64,000 nucleotides of DNA from positions 1,611,501 to 1,675,500 of the forward strand of contig NZ_KI629785.1 of the NCBI RefSeq assembly GCF_000503775.1, read 5' to 3'. Origin of the DNA: Brevibacillus panacihumi W25. Its GTDB lineage: Bacteria > Bacillota > Bacilli > Brevibacillales > Brevibacillaceae. The position numbers were made by a program, and so were the translations under genes. Positions within the stretch are counted from its first letter, which is position 1, and each line of letters begins with the position of its first letter. Of the stretch, positions 10,501-19,005 are shown piece after piece. The notes under the pieces were generated by a model. The model was not told the origin of the DNA and did no database searches. It worked only from the letters and a program-made list of their open reading frames with translations.

Positions 10501-11009
10501 CTGTCATAAAGATTCATCACCAGCCGCAGATCACTGATCTTCTGATTCAGGCTGGACGTCCCCCACTCCAGGTTTTCCGAGTGGGCAAAGCTCACGCCGT
10601 ACGACTTGCACTCGCTGATCAGTCTGCCAAGCTGCGCGGCAAAGCCCGGCTGCAGAGCCGAACGGCCAAATACCTGCAATTCCTCCCGATGCCGCTCCAG
10701 CAGCATGCGCAAGACCATGTTTTTTCCCAGATCATCCACCGGGACAAGGGTCAGATCCCCCAGCTCCTGCATCAACCGATGGGCCAGCCGGCCAAAGCTG
10801 AGCACCTGCGAGCCCATCATGCCGCCGTTCTCCGATTTAACCGCCAGTTCATACTCTGCCTGAAAACTGGCCTGTTCCGGGACGAGCAGGATCATAGGAG
10901 CACCTAGAAGCTGTCCCTGTCGCGTCTCTTGTATTCGTGTAAACAACTGCTCCTGGATCGCCGCTGTCTTCCCCGTGCCAGCGCGTCCGAGTACGAATTG
11001 TACTGCCAT
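7506..11009 (-). CDS. addB: ATP-dependent helicase/nuclease subunit B (AddB)
   Basis: The product is 1167 residues, the usual AddB length. The N-terminus has GRAGTGKT (8-15), and a RecB-type nuclease domain has RVIDYKSSAKPLQL near residue 950. Four cysteines that should bind the 4Fe-4S cluster are visible: one in SSCPFSHF and three in CDYCAYKPVCQFD, bracketing the nuclease. AddB pairs with AddA for end resection. It sits 16 bases after sbcC and overlaps addA by 32 bases, so the two subunits are translationally coupled. The gene order differs from B. subtilis (addB-addA-sbcD-sbcC). Confidence 0.97.
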   Translation of the reverse strand: MAVQFVLGRAGTGKTAAIQEQLFTRIQETRQGQLLGAPMILLVPEQASFQAEYELAVKSENGGMMGSQVLSFGRLAHRLMQELGDLTLVPVDDLGKNMVLRMLLERHREELQVFGRSALQPGFAAQLGRLISECKSYGVSFAHSENLEWGTSSLNQKISDLRLVMNLYDSYLAEGYCDAEDILNRVASKVRDSAYIRQAEIFIDGFSGFTNQELRLIEQLMVHARQVTIALTLDPQERDEPLDELSLFYPTWRTYQALKTIARENGVTVREPLLLTKPHRFARSPWLHKLESAYFQWGDPGEAPEQQRADEVALLSAVNRRAEVEAVALKILSLAREEGYRWRDMAILLREIGTYADEISAVFSEYNIPHFLDQKRTLLHHPLIELVRSALEAIVNRWRYDAVFRCLKTDLLAADEEQETAREEIDLLENYVLAHGVFGYQWAEESPWHFGGQAGAEEDARIDQLRRKYAAPLLHFEQEMKRVMREDVRAMTTVLYQFLAALNIPQKLEQWQKQAEQAGDLQSAQVHGQVWNGLIALMDQIVEVMGEEQMELSTYARVLDSGLETIEMGLVPPALDQVLIGSMERSRQPDVKALFLLGVNDGVIPMRPREDGILDEAERERLAELGVELAPGAKQRLMAESYLLYQALTRPSERLLLSCALADHEGKALLPGALFNRVQEVLPQVKHQIFYNEPTGEMAADAFLLGNPQRVFGHLLTLIRAMKKSGELPVFWWEVYDWFLRSSPDAEREKWLLSALRYLNLPRKLQAETSKSLYGQQLRMSVSRLERFSSCPFSHFSSHGLRLAERMQYKLERFDVGELFHASLKRAVEKMNEENLEWGRMTETSSMQLASDVVEELVPATRSSILTRTARYRYLSGKLKRAVGRAIYVLGEHAKRSRFAPVGLEVSFGPKGDLPGLSLSLENGVELQLIGRIDRVDQSLDGEVPYLRVIDYKSSAKPLQLADVWNGLNLQLLVYLDVVVSNSEKWLGRKAEMGGVFYYQVADPFVTAKRMLTAEEAEKERAKRLRMKGLMLADPELARMMDAQIEQGASELLPFEIKKDGTLSSRSSVATADQFGALTEYVRQTVKEISTRMTEGDIQIEPYTKGTMTACDYCAYKPVCQFDAQKGGNQHRLLSKWSNKEIWEMLAQQNSGMEADRDGEATSPDQA

Positions 11010-11025
11010 GCTTCCCTCTCCTAAG

Positions 11026-14000
11026 CTATTCGATTTCCAGATGAATCCTGCTGCCCGCTCCCATCGGTTCGGCTGGCGTGATGACCAGTCGCCGCGGCAT
11101 GCGTACGCGGATCTCCGGGACGTGGCTGATCACCCCGATCGTAAAGTCCTCCATCCGCAGCCGTTCCAGCGCATCCATGACGGTCTCCAGCAGCTCTGGA
11201 TCAAGCGTGCCGAAGCCTTCGTCAAGGAAAAAGAATTCCAGTCTTCCTCCGCGCATCTGGATTTCCATCGACAGTGCGAGGGCGAGCGATAAGGAGGTCA
11301 AGAACGTCTCCCCGCCAGACAAGGTGCTGACCGGACGGCGCATTCCCCCTGCCGCTTCGTCCCGCAGGACAAACTCTCCCTCGTCGCCAATCTCCAAGGC
11401 ATAGCGGTTGGCCGTCATTTTCATCAGATGATAGGAGGCATCGCGAGCAATCGAAACCAGCTTCTCTTCAGCAATGAACTGGACGAATGCTTTTGCCTCA
11501 AAGAGCTTTTTCAACTCTTCCAGACGGCTCTGCTCGTCCATGCACTCCGCAAGCAGCGCTTGCAGCTTCAGCCATCTGTTGTGGTTTCGCTCCAATCGGT
11601 CTACATGTTCCTTGGCGACTGCCACCTGCTTTTGCGCCTCTTGGAAGGTGTGCTCCCACTCTTCCCAGCTCTCTTTGACCGTTTCAAACTCCTCTCGGGA
11701 GACAAAACGTCCAGCAATCGACTCGCTAAGCCGCTTTTCATCGTAGTGCAGTTGTCCTACCGCTTGCTCATAGGCCTGCACCTGCGCCTGGGCGTGCTCC
11801 AAACCGTCTCTGCTGGCGTACAGCTCACGAACCAGATCCAGCTTTGCGATACCGCTGTGCTGCAGGGCTTGCTGCAGTGCTTCCTGCGCTTCCTGTCGCT
11901 GCTTGGTCAAAACCGCATACGCTTCCGAATGTTTCACCAGTTTATTCTGCACCTGCTCCCGCGTCAGCGCGGCCGTTTTGCGTCTTTCCTCCGCCTTCAA
12001 GGCTGCCTGACGCAACCCTTCAAGCTCCTCGGCTATTTGACGCAATCCTACCTGAGCCGGAATCCCGCCGGTACGCTCCTGCCATTGCGCATGCTTTTGT
12101 TCCCACATGCGCTTGCGATCCTCAACCCGCTCACGCAGGTTCCCTTCTCGTCCTTTTTGCTCCACCTGTTGCTGTCTCGCTGTTTCGAGAGCTGTGATCA
12201 GCCCCGCACGCTGTGTTTCTTTTTCTGAGCGAACCTGCTGCAGCTGGGCCATTTGACGATCCATTCTGCTGAGTTCCTCATAGCGCAGCTCGATTTCCTC
12301 CACTGCCAGATCACCGCGTTTTGCATCCAGCTCCTCCAGACTGCGCTGGACCATCGCGCTTGCGCTTTCCAGACGCTCTCTGCTATCCGCAAGCGACTTT
12401 TCCAACTGCTCCTGCAGGATTTGGCTTCGCTCCAAAAGACGAAGCTGCCCCGCCTCCTCCTCGCGCAATGCATCGATGTGCTGCGCAAGCCGCTCTAGCT
12501 CCTCCTTTGCCTGCTCACGGGCTGATTGCTTGGCCAGCAATTCCTTTTCCTCGCGCTGATAGACGGCTAACAGCTCGTCGAAGCCCTGTACCAGCCAAGG
12601 CTCCCCCTGACTATGGCACTCCTGCCGGATGGCGCGGATTCTGTCCTCGATCCCTTGCTGTTCCGACAAAAGCGTATCGAATCGTTCAGTCAGCGCTTTC
12701 TGTTCGGCCCCGGCTGTCAGATAGGCTTCCTTTGCCAATCGTGCCTTTTGCTCCGCCTCGCGCAATGCCTCCTCTGCAGCCTTGATCCACTTCCGCAGCC
12801 TCTCTCCCAGAGAAGCAGCTTCGGCCTGCTCAGGCAGTTCCTGCACTCTGTGGATGTGATGGGTAGAGCCGCATACCGGACACTCTTGTCCTTCCTCCAG
12901 CCGCTCCCGCAAAAAGCGAGCCATGTTTTCCTGCTGCCAATGCTCCCATTCTTGTCTTAAAGCATCCAATGTGGTCTGCTGCTGCGTGACCTGCTGCTCG
13001 TTCTCCCGGGCCACTGCTTCCAGCCGATCCAGCTTCTCCTGCATCCGCTCCCGCTCTTGTTCCAGCTTCTCTTTTCGTTCCTGCAAAAGCTCCTGCTGCT
13101 GAAGCTGTTCGCGCCATTGCCTTCCTGCCTGCCTCATCTCTCCCAGGACGAGCCGCGCCTGCTCCCACTCGCTGTCACTCAGGCTGGGTTTCGCTTCCAA
13201 AGTGCTCCACTGGTCTCGGGCCTGCTTCAATCGTCCGGCACATTCCTCCCAGCCTTGACGATGCTTTGCCGCCTCTTCGGCAGTGCGTTTCAGTTGCTCT
13301 TCCAGCGCAGCCAGTTCCGCTGCCAGCTCCTGCTGTTTCGCGGCCTCCCTGCTCCATTGCTGCTTGGCCTCACGAGCCGCACCGACCTGATCGCGCCACT
13401 CCGGGGTCACGCTGACTGCCCTGATCTGCTCGTCCAGTCGCCTGCACTCCTGCTCCCAGGACTGCAAAGCGGCCTCGTCCTGTGCCAGCCGAGACTCGGT
13501 CTCTTTTAACGCCGCCTGAACCTCTTGCCATTCCTGCTCCAGGCTCGTCCACTCCACTCGGATTCGGGACATCTCGGCTTCCCATTCCTCGGCTTGCGTC
13601 AGCCTGCTCTTTTGTTCGTGCAAATCCGGTTCCCGAGCAGCAAGATTCGTCTGGGCATTCCGGGCTTCCTCTTCTGCTTCCTGCCAAGCGAGATTGGCCA
13701 TCTCCTGCTCCTGCCGGCTTTGTTGCAAGGCTATTTCGGTCGCATGCCACTCCTCGTCGAGCCGTTCCCATTGCTGCAGCATCGGCCACAGGCGGATGCT
13801 CGACTCCCAGTTCTGGATTTTTGCTCTCCATTCGGCCATCTCGTCCTGTTTGGCAGCCAGGGCTGCCATCTGAGCTTGGACACGCTCCCGTTCTTGCAGC
13901 CACGCGTAGAGCTGTTCCAGTTCCTTTAGCTTTTGGGCAAGCTCCTCTTTTTGCTCGCGATACACCTGCTCCTTTTGCGCAGCTTCAGTCCAAATCTGCT

Positions 14001-14676
14001 GCGCTTCCTCCAGCGCCTCAGGGCCCGCTTCCCCTAATGCCGCCATTTCCAATTGCAATTGATGCATTTGCTCCTTGCTCTTGTCCAACCCATGCCGGAC
14101 GCGCTCGCTCAGTTTTTCTCCGTAAATATGTAGACGAAACATCCGCTGCAGCATCTCATTGCGCTCGCTGCCTTTCAGCGTCAAAAAACGGGAGAATTGC
14201 CCTTGAGGCAATACGACCGCACGGGTGAAATCCTGCAGGGTAAGTCCGATCAGCTCCTCCACTGCTGCTGTCGCGGAGGTCGCCTTGGATTCGAGGACGA
14301 CATCCTCTTCGCCAGTCAAGTGGCCCAATTGGATCAGGCGCACCTCGGGCTGGCGTTTATTTCCTTTTTTATCCAGTCCAAACTCCCGCTCTACCGTATA
14401 CTGGCGGCGATTGCTCCCTTTGCCTAGCTCGAAGGTGAAGGAGACGAAGATGCGCTGCTCCAGCTGGTTCAGCACTTCCTTGGGGTGGTTGCCCCCTCCG
14501 AGGCGCACGACTTGTCCGTAGAGCGCAAGCGTAATCGCATCCAGTATGGTGGACTTCCCGCTTCCTGTCGGGCCAAAGATCCCGAACAATCCAGCCTGAC
14601 AAAGCACTCCAAAATCAATTTCCTGCATTTCGCGGTAGCTGTGCATCCCAGCCAGCTTCAATCGGATCGGTTTCAC
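11026..14676 (-). CDS. sbcC: Nuclease SbcCD subunit C (SMC/Rad50-like ATPase)
   Basis: The product is 1216 residues. Walker A GPTGSGKST is at 35-43, followed by two long Glu/Gln-rich coiled coils. A zinc hook CPVCGSTHH lies near residue 597 between them. The C-terminal ATPase half has the signature STLSGGETFLTSLSLALAL and Walker B LEFFFLDEGFGTLD. The start is a GTG directly after the TAG of sbcD (no spacer), so translation is coupled. SbcC is the ATPase that with SbcD cleaves hairpins and protein-blocked DNA ends. Somewhat longer than average for the family because of the coiled coils. Confidence 0.97.
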   Translation of the reverse strand: MKPIRLKLAGMHSYREMQEIDFGVLCQAGLFGIFGPTGSGKSTILDAITLALYGQVVRLGGGNHPKEVLNQLEQRIFVSFTFELGKGSNRRQYTVEREFGLDKKGNKRQPEVRLIQLGHLTGEEDVVLESKATSATAAVEELIGLTLQDFTRAVVLPQGQFSRFLTLKGSERNEMLQRMFRLHIYGEKLSERVRHGLDKSKEQMHQLQLEMAALGEAGPEALEEAQQIWTEAAQKEQVYREQKEELAQKLKELEQLYAWLQERERVQAQMAALAAKQDEMAEWRAKIQNWESSIRLWPMLQQWERLDEEWHATEIALQQSRQEQEMANLAWQEAEEEARNAQTNLAAREPDLHEQKSRLTQAEEWEAEMSRIRVEWTSLEQEWQEVQAALKETESRLAQDEAALQSWEQECRRLDEQIRAVSVTPEWRDQVGAAREAKQQWSREAAKQQELAAELAALEEQLKRTAEEAAKHRQGWEECAGRLKQARDQWSTLEAKPSLSDSEWEQARLVLGEMRQAGRQWREQLQQQELLQERKEKLEQERERMQEKLDRLEAVARENEQQVTQQQTTLDALRQEWEHWQQENMARFLRERLEEGQECPVCGSTHHIHRVQELPEQAEAASLGERLRKWIKAAEEALREAEQKARLAKEAYLTAGAEQKALTERFDTLLSEQQGIEDRIRAIRQECHSQGEPWLVQGFDELLAVYQREEKELLAKQSAREQAKEELERLAQHIDALREEEAGQLRLLERSQILQEQLEKSLADSRERLESASAMVQRSLEELDAKRGDLAVEEIELRYEELSRMDRQMAQLQQVRSEKETQRAGLITALETARQQQVEQKGREGNLRERVEDRKRMWEQKHAQWQERTGGIPAQVGLRQIAEELEGLRQAALKAEERRKTAALTREQVQNKLVKHSEAYAVLTKQRQEAQEALQQALQHSGIAKLDLVRELYASRDGLEHAQAQVQAYEQAVGQLHYDEKRLSESIAGRFVSREEFETVKESWEEWEHTFQEAQKQVAVAKEHVDRLERNHNRWLKLQALLAECMDEQSRLEELKKLFEAKAFVQFIAEEKLVSIARDASYHLMKMTANRYALEIGDEGEFVLRDEAAGGMRRPVSTLSGGETFLTSLSLALALSMEIQMRGGRLEFFFLDEGFGTLDPELLETVMDALERLRMEDFTIGVISHVPEIRVRMPRRLVITPAEPMGAGSRIHLEIE

Positions 14677-15933
14677 CTACGCTTCCTCCTCTCTCCCTGC
14701 CTCCGACTCCAGCAGCAAACGCTGAAACATCGCGACCAGCCGGTCATCAGGCTGCGCGCCTCTCTTGCGTTCATAGAAGCGGCGAAACAGTTGATCCGGA
14801 GTCAACTCCGTCAATTTCGCTTGAGCTTCCAACTCTTCTGACTCTTCGCTGTCCTCTCGCACGACGACCCGCTGAATCTTGATAAAATCGTCGCTCAGCT
14901 TGCGCAAACGCTGAAATTCTGCGGGATCAATCACATCCGAGACGTGAATCTCCAGGTCAATCCAAGCTCCTGCGTCCCTGCCTTCTGCGAGCCAGCGTTC
15001 CACCTGTTCGATCCCCTCTGTCGCCTTCCAGCGGGCCAGCGGTCTGCCGCTCGTCAAATACAGGATCTCTTCGCGCACCTCTTGACCCGGCTCTACCTCG
15101 ACCAAGACGACCGCTTTGCTCTGTCCCGCCTCGGAAAAGCTGTAGCAGAGCGGCGATCCGCTATAACGGACAAGCGGCTTCTCCCGCAGCTTTTGCAGGC
15201 GATGCAGATGCCCGAGCGCGACATAATCGGCATTTTCCGGAAATGCCTGTGTCGAGACAGTCATCGCTCCCCCGATCTGGATCGGCCGCTCGGATTCCGT
15301 CTCTGCTCCGCCCATTACGAACAGATGGCTCATCACCAAATTGACGGTATCTTCGCGAAAGTGAACGGAAAGCTCGTTCAACAGCTTGCCGATTCGGTCC
15401 GAGAACGCAAGCTGCATCTCTTCCTGCGTAAAGCTCTCGCTCAGCAGTTCCTTCAGACGGGATTCCGACGGATAAGGCAAAGCAAGAATGACGGCATGAT
15501 GCTCGCAGCCGGGCACAGCCAGCTCCAGCCAGGACGGCCCTCCTTGGACAATCTGCACGCGATCAGACGCGGATACAGGCTCCTCGGGCTGCAACGGCGC
15601 TTCCTTGGGCAGCCCCAACAGGACGATTCCGTGCTTTGCTGCCAGCGGTGCAGCTGCGCGGACTCGCTCCGGCTGATCGTGATTCCCCGCGATGACCACG
15701 ACTCCTCGTCTGCCACCGCCCGACAACCGTTCGACAGCTTCGTAAAAGAGCTCTTCCGCCCAGGCAGGAGGATTGACCGAATCGTATACGTCGCCCGCGA
15801 TCAATACCAGATCCACCTGACGCTCCTCCGCAATCCGGCAAATCTCTTCCACGAAAGCCGCCTGCTCAACTCTCCGGTCACGCCCTTCCAACTGACGTCC
15901 AAAATGCCAGTCGGCTGTATGTAAAATGCGCAT
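14677..15933 (-). CDS. sbcD: Nuclease SbcCD subunit D (Mre11-like exonuclease)
   Basis: The product is 418 residues from the ATG at 15933 (MRILHTADWHFG), the usual family N-terminus. A GTG three codons upstream (15942) is also possible. Phosphoesterase motifs are in order: TADWHFG with the metal-binding Asp and His, LIAGDVYD, VIAGNHDQPER, and later MSHLFVMG and ALGHLHRLQ. The C-terminal capping domain follows. It is the Mn-dependent nuclease partner of SbcC. It is the first gene of the sbcD-sbcC-addB-addA operon. An extended -10 element lies about 40 bases upstream. Confidence 0.96.
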   Translation of the reverse strand: MRILHTADWHFGRQLEGRDRRVEQAAFVEEICRIAEERQVDLVLIAGDVYDSVNPPAWAEELFYEAVERLSGGGRRGVVVIAGNHDQPERVRAAAPLAAKHGIVLLGLPKEAPLQPEEPVSASDRVQIVQGGPSWLELAVPGCEHHAVILALPYPSESRLKELLSESFTQEEMQLAFSDRIGKLLNELSVHFREDTVNLVMSHLFVMGGAETESERPIQIGGAMTVSTQAFPENADYVALGHLHRLQKLREKPLVRYSGSPLCYSFSEAGQSKAVVLVEVEPGQEVREEILYLTSGRPLARWKATEGIEQVERWLAEGRDAGAWIDLEIHVSDVIDPAEFQRLRKLSDDFIKIQRVVVREDSEESEELEAQAKLTELTPDQLFRRFYERKRGAQPDDRLVAMFQRLLLESEAGREEEA

Positions 15934-15971
15934 TCGCTCCACCGTCCCATCACGATCATGTGTTTGCTTTT

Positions 15972-15980
15972 ATTGTAACA
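15972..15980 (-). promoter_or_regulatory. Possible extended -10 promoter for sbcD
   Basis: On the minus strand the sequence TGTTACAAT (TACAAT at 15972-15977 preceded by TG one base away) fits an extended -10 element. No good -35 hexamer is present at 16-18 bases. It lies about 38 bases before the sbcD ATG. Confidence 0.35.
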
Positions 15981-16084
15981 AAAGAAAGAGGCAGACGCGG
16001 GTTGAAATTTCGCCCACATACGTAACTTTTCTCGCTGAATAGGCGTCTACTAAAGCATCAGCCTTTGGAAGGAGCCGTCTATTC

Positions 16085-16855
16085 GTGCCTAAGAAAAAAA
16101 TAGCCCTCGCCGTTGCCGGTCTTGCTTTGCTTGGGATCTCCCAGATCATCCCGATCACTTCCCTGTCTGCCTCTGTCCCTGCCCCTGTCACGAATCCAGC
16201 TGCACTTGTGGACTCACCCAGACAGGAAGTCATGGCCTGGATCAATGAACAAGCAAAAGACCCGGTCACCACAGATTCCTTTCAATTCCAAACCGTCAAT
16301 CTCGACGACGATGACAATATGGAAATCATCGCCAAGCATAATGGAGCCGTCCACATCGGCAGCTTCTACGTTCTGGATCGCCAAGCAGATGGCAGCTATA
16401 AACTGATCGCAGAAGAGTCCTGGAATGTACCTCGCTTTCAGCTGGACCGCTGGGACCCTACGCGATACGAAGACAATTCGGAATGGAACAGCCAGTCTGT
16501 CCAAGAGCTGGGACGCGTGGCTGGCAAACGCCTCTTTGAAACAATCAACCGAACAGGCGGCTCCGGCGTGGACATCCTCGAAGCTCATCTCTGGTACCTG
16601 CAGGACGGAAAACTCGTCGAGGCGTGGAGCGGCACACTCCAGGGAACGTCCTCCATTCCCGGCGGCCAGCTTATTCAAATAGCAGGAAGCTACCAGCTTG
16701 TCGGCGCAGATACGGAGCACCCTCAACTCTACACCTGGCAAACAACCCAGGAGCTGGACCCGGACACCGGACTTCCGCTTTCCAAAAAAGCTGAAACGAC
16801 GACCGAAATTCTTTCCTGGAACAATGGCGCCTTCCAAAAAACATCGCAAAAATAG
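16085..16855 (+). CDS. Secreted protein of unknown function
   Basis: The product is 256 residues from a GTG start at 16085 with GGAAGGAG about 10 bases upstream. Residues 1-32 form a signal peptide (MPKKKIALAVAGLALLGISQ, cleavage likely near ASVPA). The mature part is rich in acidic and polar residues, with a stretch reading NLDDDDNMEIIAKHNG that resembles the calcium-binding or FG-GAP-like strand-turn pattern seen in exported beta-propeller-type domains. I do not recognise the family. It is alone on the plus strand, divergent from sbcD and convergent with ctaA, with which it shares a terminator hairpin. Confidence 0.75.
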   Translation: MPKKKIALAVAGLALLGISQIIPITSLSASVPAPVTNPAALVDSPRQEVMAWINEQAKDPVTTDSFQFQTVNLDDDDNMEIIAKHNGAVHIGSFYVLDRQADGSYKLIAEESWNVPRFQLDRWDPTRYEDNSEWNSQSVQELGRVAGKRLFETINRTGGSGVDILEAHLWYLQDGKLVEAWSGTLQGTSSIPGGQLIQIAGSYQLVGADTEHPQLYTWQTTQELDPDTGLPLSKKAETTTEILSWNNGAFQKTSQK

Positions 16856-16857
16856 CA

Positions 16858-16889
16858 GCAAGCCGCTTCCTTCATCAGAAGCGGCTTGC
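16858..16889. terminator. Shared terminator hairpin between secreted-protein gene and ctaA
   Basis: A perfect 12-bp stem, GCAAGCCGCTTC (16858-16869) with GAAGCGGCTTGC (16878-16889), encloses an 8-base loop. On the minus strand it is followed by TGCTATTTTTG, so it should stop ctaA transcripts; on the plus strand the trailing T-tract is poor. It starts two bases after the plus-strand stop codon. Confidence 0.75.
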
Positions 16890-16901
16890 AGCGTATCGGT
16901 C

Positions 16902-17816
16902 TTATTTCAGCGTTTTTTTGTTCTGCGGTGATTTCAAGGACTGCAGGCACATGTAGCACATGACGCCGAACAATATCGTAATCACCATAGAGTGGAACAG
17001 CGTCGTGTACAGATGGAGCCTGGACAAAACCAGCACACCGCCGCTTACGACCTGCACCAGGATCAAGACAAAGGACAAGATGCTTGCGCCATACAGATCA
17101 CGCCTAGTCTGTTTGAAGTGGCGCATGGCGTAGATCATGATCCCCAGCAGCAAGACTGCCAGCAGCAGCGCTCCTAATCTGTGAACAAAAGCGATCCCGG
17201 TCTGACCGGAAAGCTCAGGAATCAGCTTGCCCTCGCACAAAGGCCAGTCGCTGCAGCCCAAGCTGGAGCCGGTGTGTCTCACGTATGCGCCGAGATATAC
17301 TACACCGTAGGCGTAAATCGTCGCGCCCCAGATCCAATAGCGAAACTTCTGCGTCACCGGCCCCTGTACCATCCGCTCCATCTTGTCGCGTTGCAAAACA
17401 AACAGCGTCAGCAAAAAGACACCGCTGAAGGCAAGAAGCGAAAAGCCGAAGTGAAGGGCCAGCACGGGAGAGGATTGCGGCCAAATGACGGCAGAAGCGC
17501 CCAACAGCGATTCGACCACAATAAAAAACAACCCGAAGATGGCGAGACTGCGAACTTCACGATTGCCGCGGTAAGCGCGCCAGCACAGCACAGAGAAAAC
17601 CACGACGATAATCCCGGCAATTCCGGTAATGAGTCGATGCGAGTATTCGATGATGGAAGCCAGTGTGTATTCCGGCACCCATTTGCCGTTGCACAAAGGC
17701 CAATCATTTCCGCATCCCAATGCAGAATCCGTTTTGGTTACCAGCGATCCGGCAACCATGACGATGAACATGACGATCGTAGAGAGAACCGCTAACGGCT
17801 TCAGCCATTTTTCCAT
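16902..17816 (-). CDS. ctaA: Haem A synthase (CtaA)
   Basis: The product is 304 residues with eight predicted membrane segments in two homologous four-helix halves. Each half has a Cys pair in an outside loop, GCGNDWPLC and GCSDWPLC, followed by conserved histidines: EYSHRLITG in the first half and FVHRLGALL in the second. These are the marks of Gram-positive CtaA, which oxidises the C8 methyl of haem O to make haem A for the caa3 oxidase. It follows ctaB with a 135-base gap containing a weak hairpin. Confidence 0.96.
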   Translation of the reverse strand: MEKWLKPLAVLSTIVMFIVMVAGSLVTKTDSALGCGNDWPLCNGKWVPEYTLASIIEYSHRLITGIAGIIVVVFSVLCWRAYRGNREVRSLAIFGLFFIVVESLLGASAVIWPQSSPVLALHFGFSLLAFSGVFLLTLFVLQRDKMERMVQGPVTQKFRYWIWGATIYAYGVVYLGAYVRHTGSSLGCSDWPLCEGKLIPELSGQTGIAFVHRLGALLLAVLLLGIMIYAMRHFKQTRRDLYGASILSFVLILVQVVSGGVLVLSRLHLYTTLFHSMVITILFGVMCYMCLQSLKSPQNKKTLK

Positions 17817-17898
17817 AGTCGCTACACCCTGTTTCTGTAGAAGGTTCGAGGATCAGCATCCGCTGCCTCCAACATCTGTCCCTTCCTACGATAGTGAA

Positions 17899-17923
17899 AC
17901 ATCCCCTGCTAAGCAAGGGATGT
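17899..17923 (-). terminator. Weak hairpin between ctaB and ctaA
   Basis: ACATCCCCTG (17899-17908) pairs with CAAGGGATGT (17914-17923) with one wobble position over a 5-base loop. The following T-tract on the minus strand is only three bases. It may be a partial terminator that lowers ctaA expression relative to ctaB. Confidence 0.35.
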
Positions 17924-17951
17924 TCAGTGAACATTTCGTGATGGTTCCGTG

Positions 17952-18887
17952 TCAATAATGGTAAACCATCGTACTGACAACAATGGCTACGCAGAAGATC
18001 GTCAAATACAGAATCGAGTAGCCGAACAGCTTTTTCGCCCAAGCCAAATCATCCTTGGCGTGGAAGCCCTGATAGAGCAGCACAACATAGAGCAGGCCCA
18101 TGATACCCATGACGATTAGGTAGACGTATCCGACGCTGCCATGCAAAAACAGCAGCAAGGATGCCGGAAACAGCACCGAACCCCAGAGGAACATTTGCCG
18201 CTTGGTTTCGGCAAAGCCTTTGACGACAGGCAGCATTGGCAGGTTGCCTGCGCGGTATTCTTCCGTCTTCATCATCGCCAATGCGAGGAAGTGAGGCGGC
18301 TGCCACAAGAACAGGATGAGGAAGAGCAGCCAGCCGGTAAAGTCCATCGTCCCAGTCACTGCTACCCAGCCGATTACTGGCGGTACGGCACCGGAAACCC
18401 CTCCAATGACTGTATTTAAAGTCGTTACGCGCTTCAGCGGCGTATAGATCAATACGTAGAAAATATGACCAATCAGTCCCCAAACGGCTGCCAATGGATT
18501 GGCGTACACAGCCAGGATAGCCAACCCAAGAAGCAACAAGCCGATTCCGGTAATCAAAGCGTTCCGGGCGGAAATGCGCCCTGTGGCAACAGCACGATTT
18601 TTGGTCCGTTGCATTTTTTTGTCCAGATCGCGGTCATAAAAGTTGTTTAACGTACAGCCCGACATGATGACGAGCGCTGTCCCGATCATGGTCAAGATCG
18701 CAAGTTTCCAGTTTGGAAAACCAAAGGAAGCTAGCCAAAGGGCCGCAAATGTGGTCATCATGTTGGAGATGGTAATGCCCGGTTTTGTCATTTCCACATA
18801 GTCGCGCCAAGTGGCCTTTTCCACCGGTTGTGCCTGCATGGGTGTGTCGCTGTTCAGCGATTCCTGCATCGTCACTTGCTGATCCAC
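17952..18887 (-). CDS. ctaB: Protohaem IX farnesyltransferase / haem O synthase (CtaB)
   Basis: The product is 311 residues. The start is a GTG at 18887 with a near-perfect AGGAGGT 7 bases upstream; the next in-frame ATG is six codons in. Multiple membrane segments are present, with the two Asp-rich prenyl-transfer motifs NNFYDRDLDKKMQRTKNR and the later KTEEYRAGNLPMLPVVKG. CtaB attaches a farnesyl group to haem B, giving haem O, the substrate of CtaA. It has its own candidate promoter in the gap after ctaM. Confidence 0.97.
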   Translation of the reverse strand: MDQQVTMQESLNSDTPMQAQPVEKATWRDYVEMTKPGITISNMMTTFAALWLASFGFPNWKLAILTMIGTALVIMSGCTLNNFYDRDLDKKMQRTKNRAVATGRISARNALITGIGLLLLGLAILAVYANPLAAVWGLIGHIFYVLIYTPLKRVTTLNTVIGGVSGAVPPVIGWVAVTGTMDFTGWLLFLILFLWQPPHFLALAMMKTEEYRAGNLPMLPVVKGFAETKRQMFLWGSVLFPASLLLFLHGSVGYVYLIVMGIMGLLYVVLLYQGFHAKDDLAWAKKLFGYSILYLTIFCVAIVVSTMVYHY

Positions 18888-18958
18888 GTTGTATACCTCC
18901 TATCAGAATCTATCTGTAAAGACGAATGTCCCCTCGTTCAAACGGCAAACTATGTTTC

Positions 18959-18988
18959 ATTTTAGCCAATGCTCAAGAATGTAGTCAA
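18959..18988 (-). promoter_or_regulatory. Promoter candidate for ctaB
   Basis: On the minus strand TTGACT (18983-18988), an 18-base spacer and TAAAAT (18959-18964) fit a sigma-A promoter. It lies in the gap between ctaM and ctaB, about 70 bases before the ctaB start. Confidence 0.5.
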
Positions 18989-19005
18989 CTTGTATAGACT
19001 GCCCA

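Noticed and set aside
13482..14228. Plus-strand open frame of 248 codons opposite sbcC
   Set aside because: Pro/Ala/Ser-rich shadow of the Glu/Gln-rich coiled coil on the other strand.
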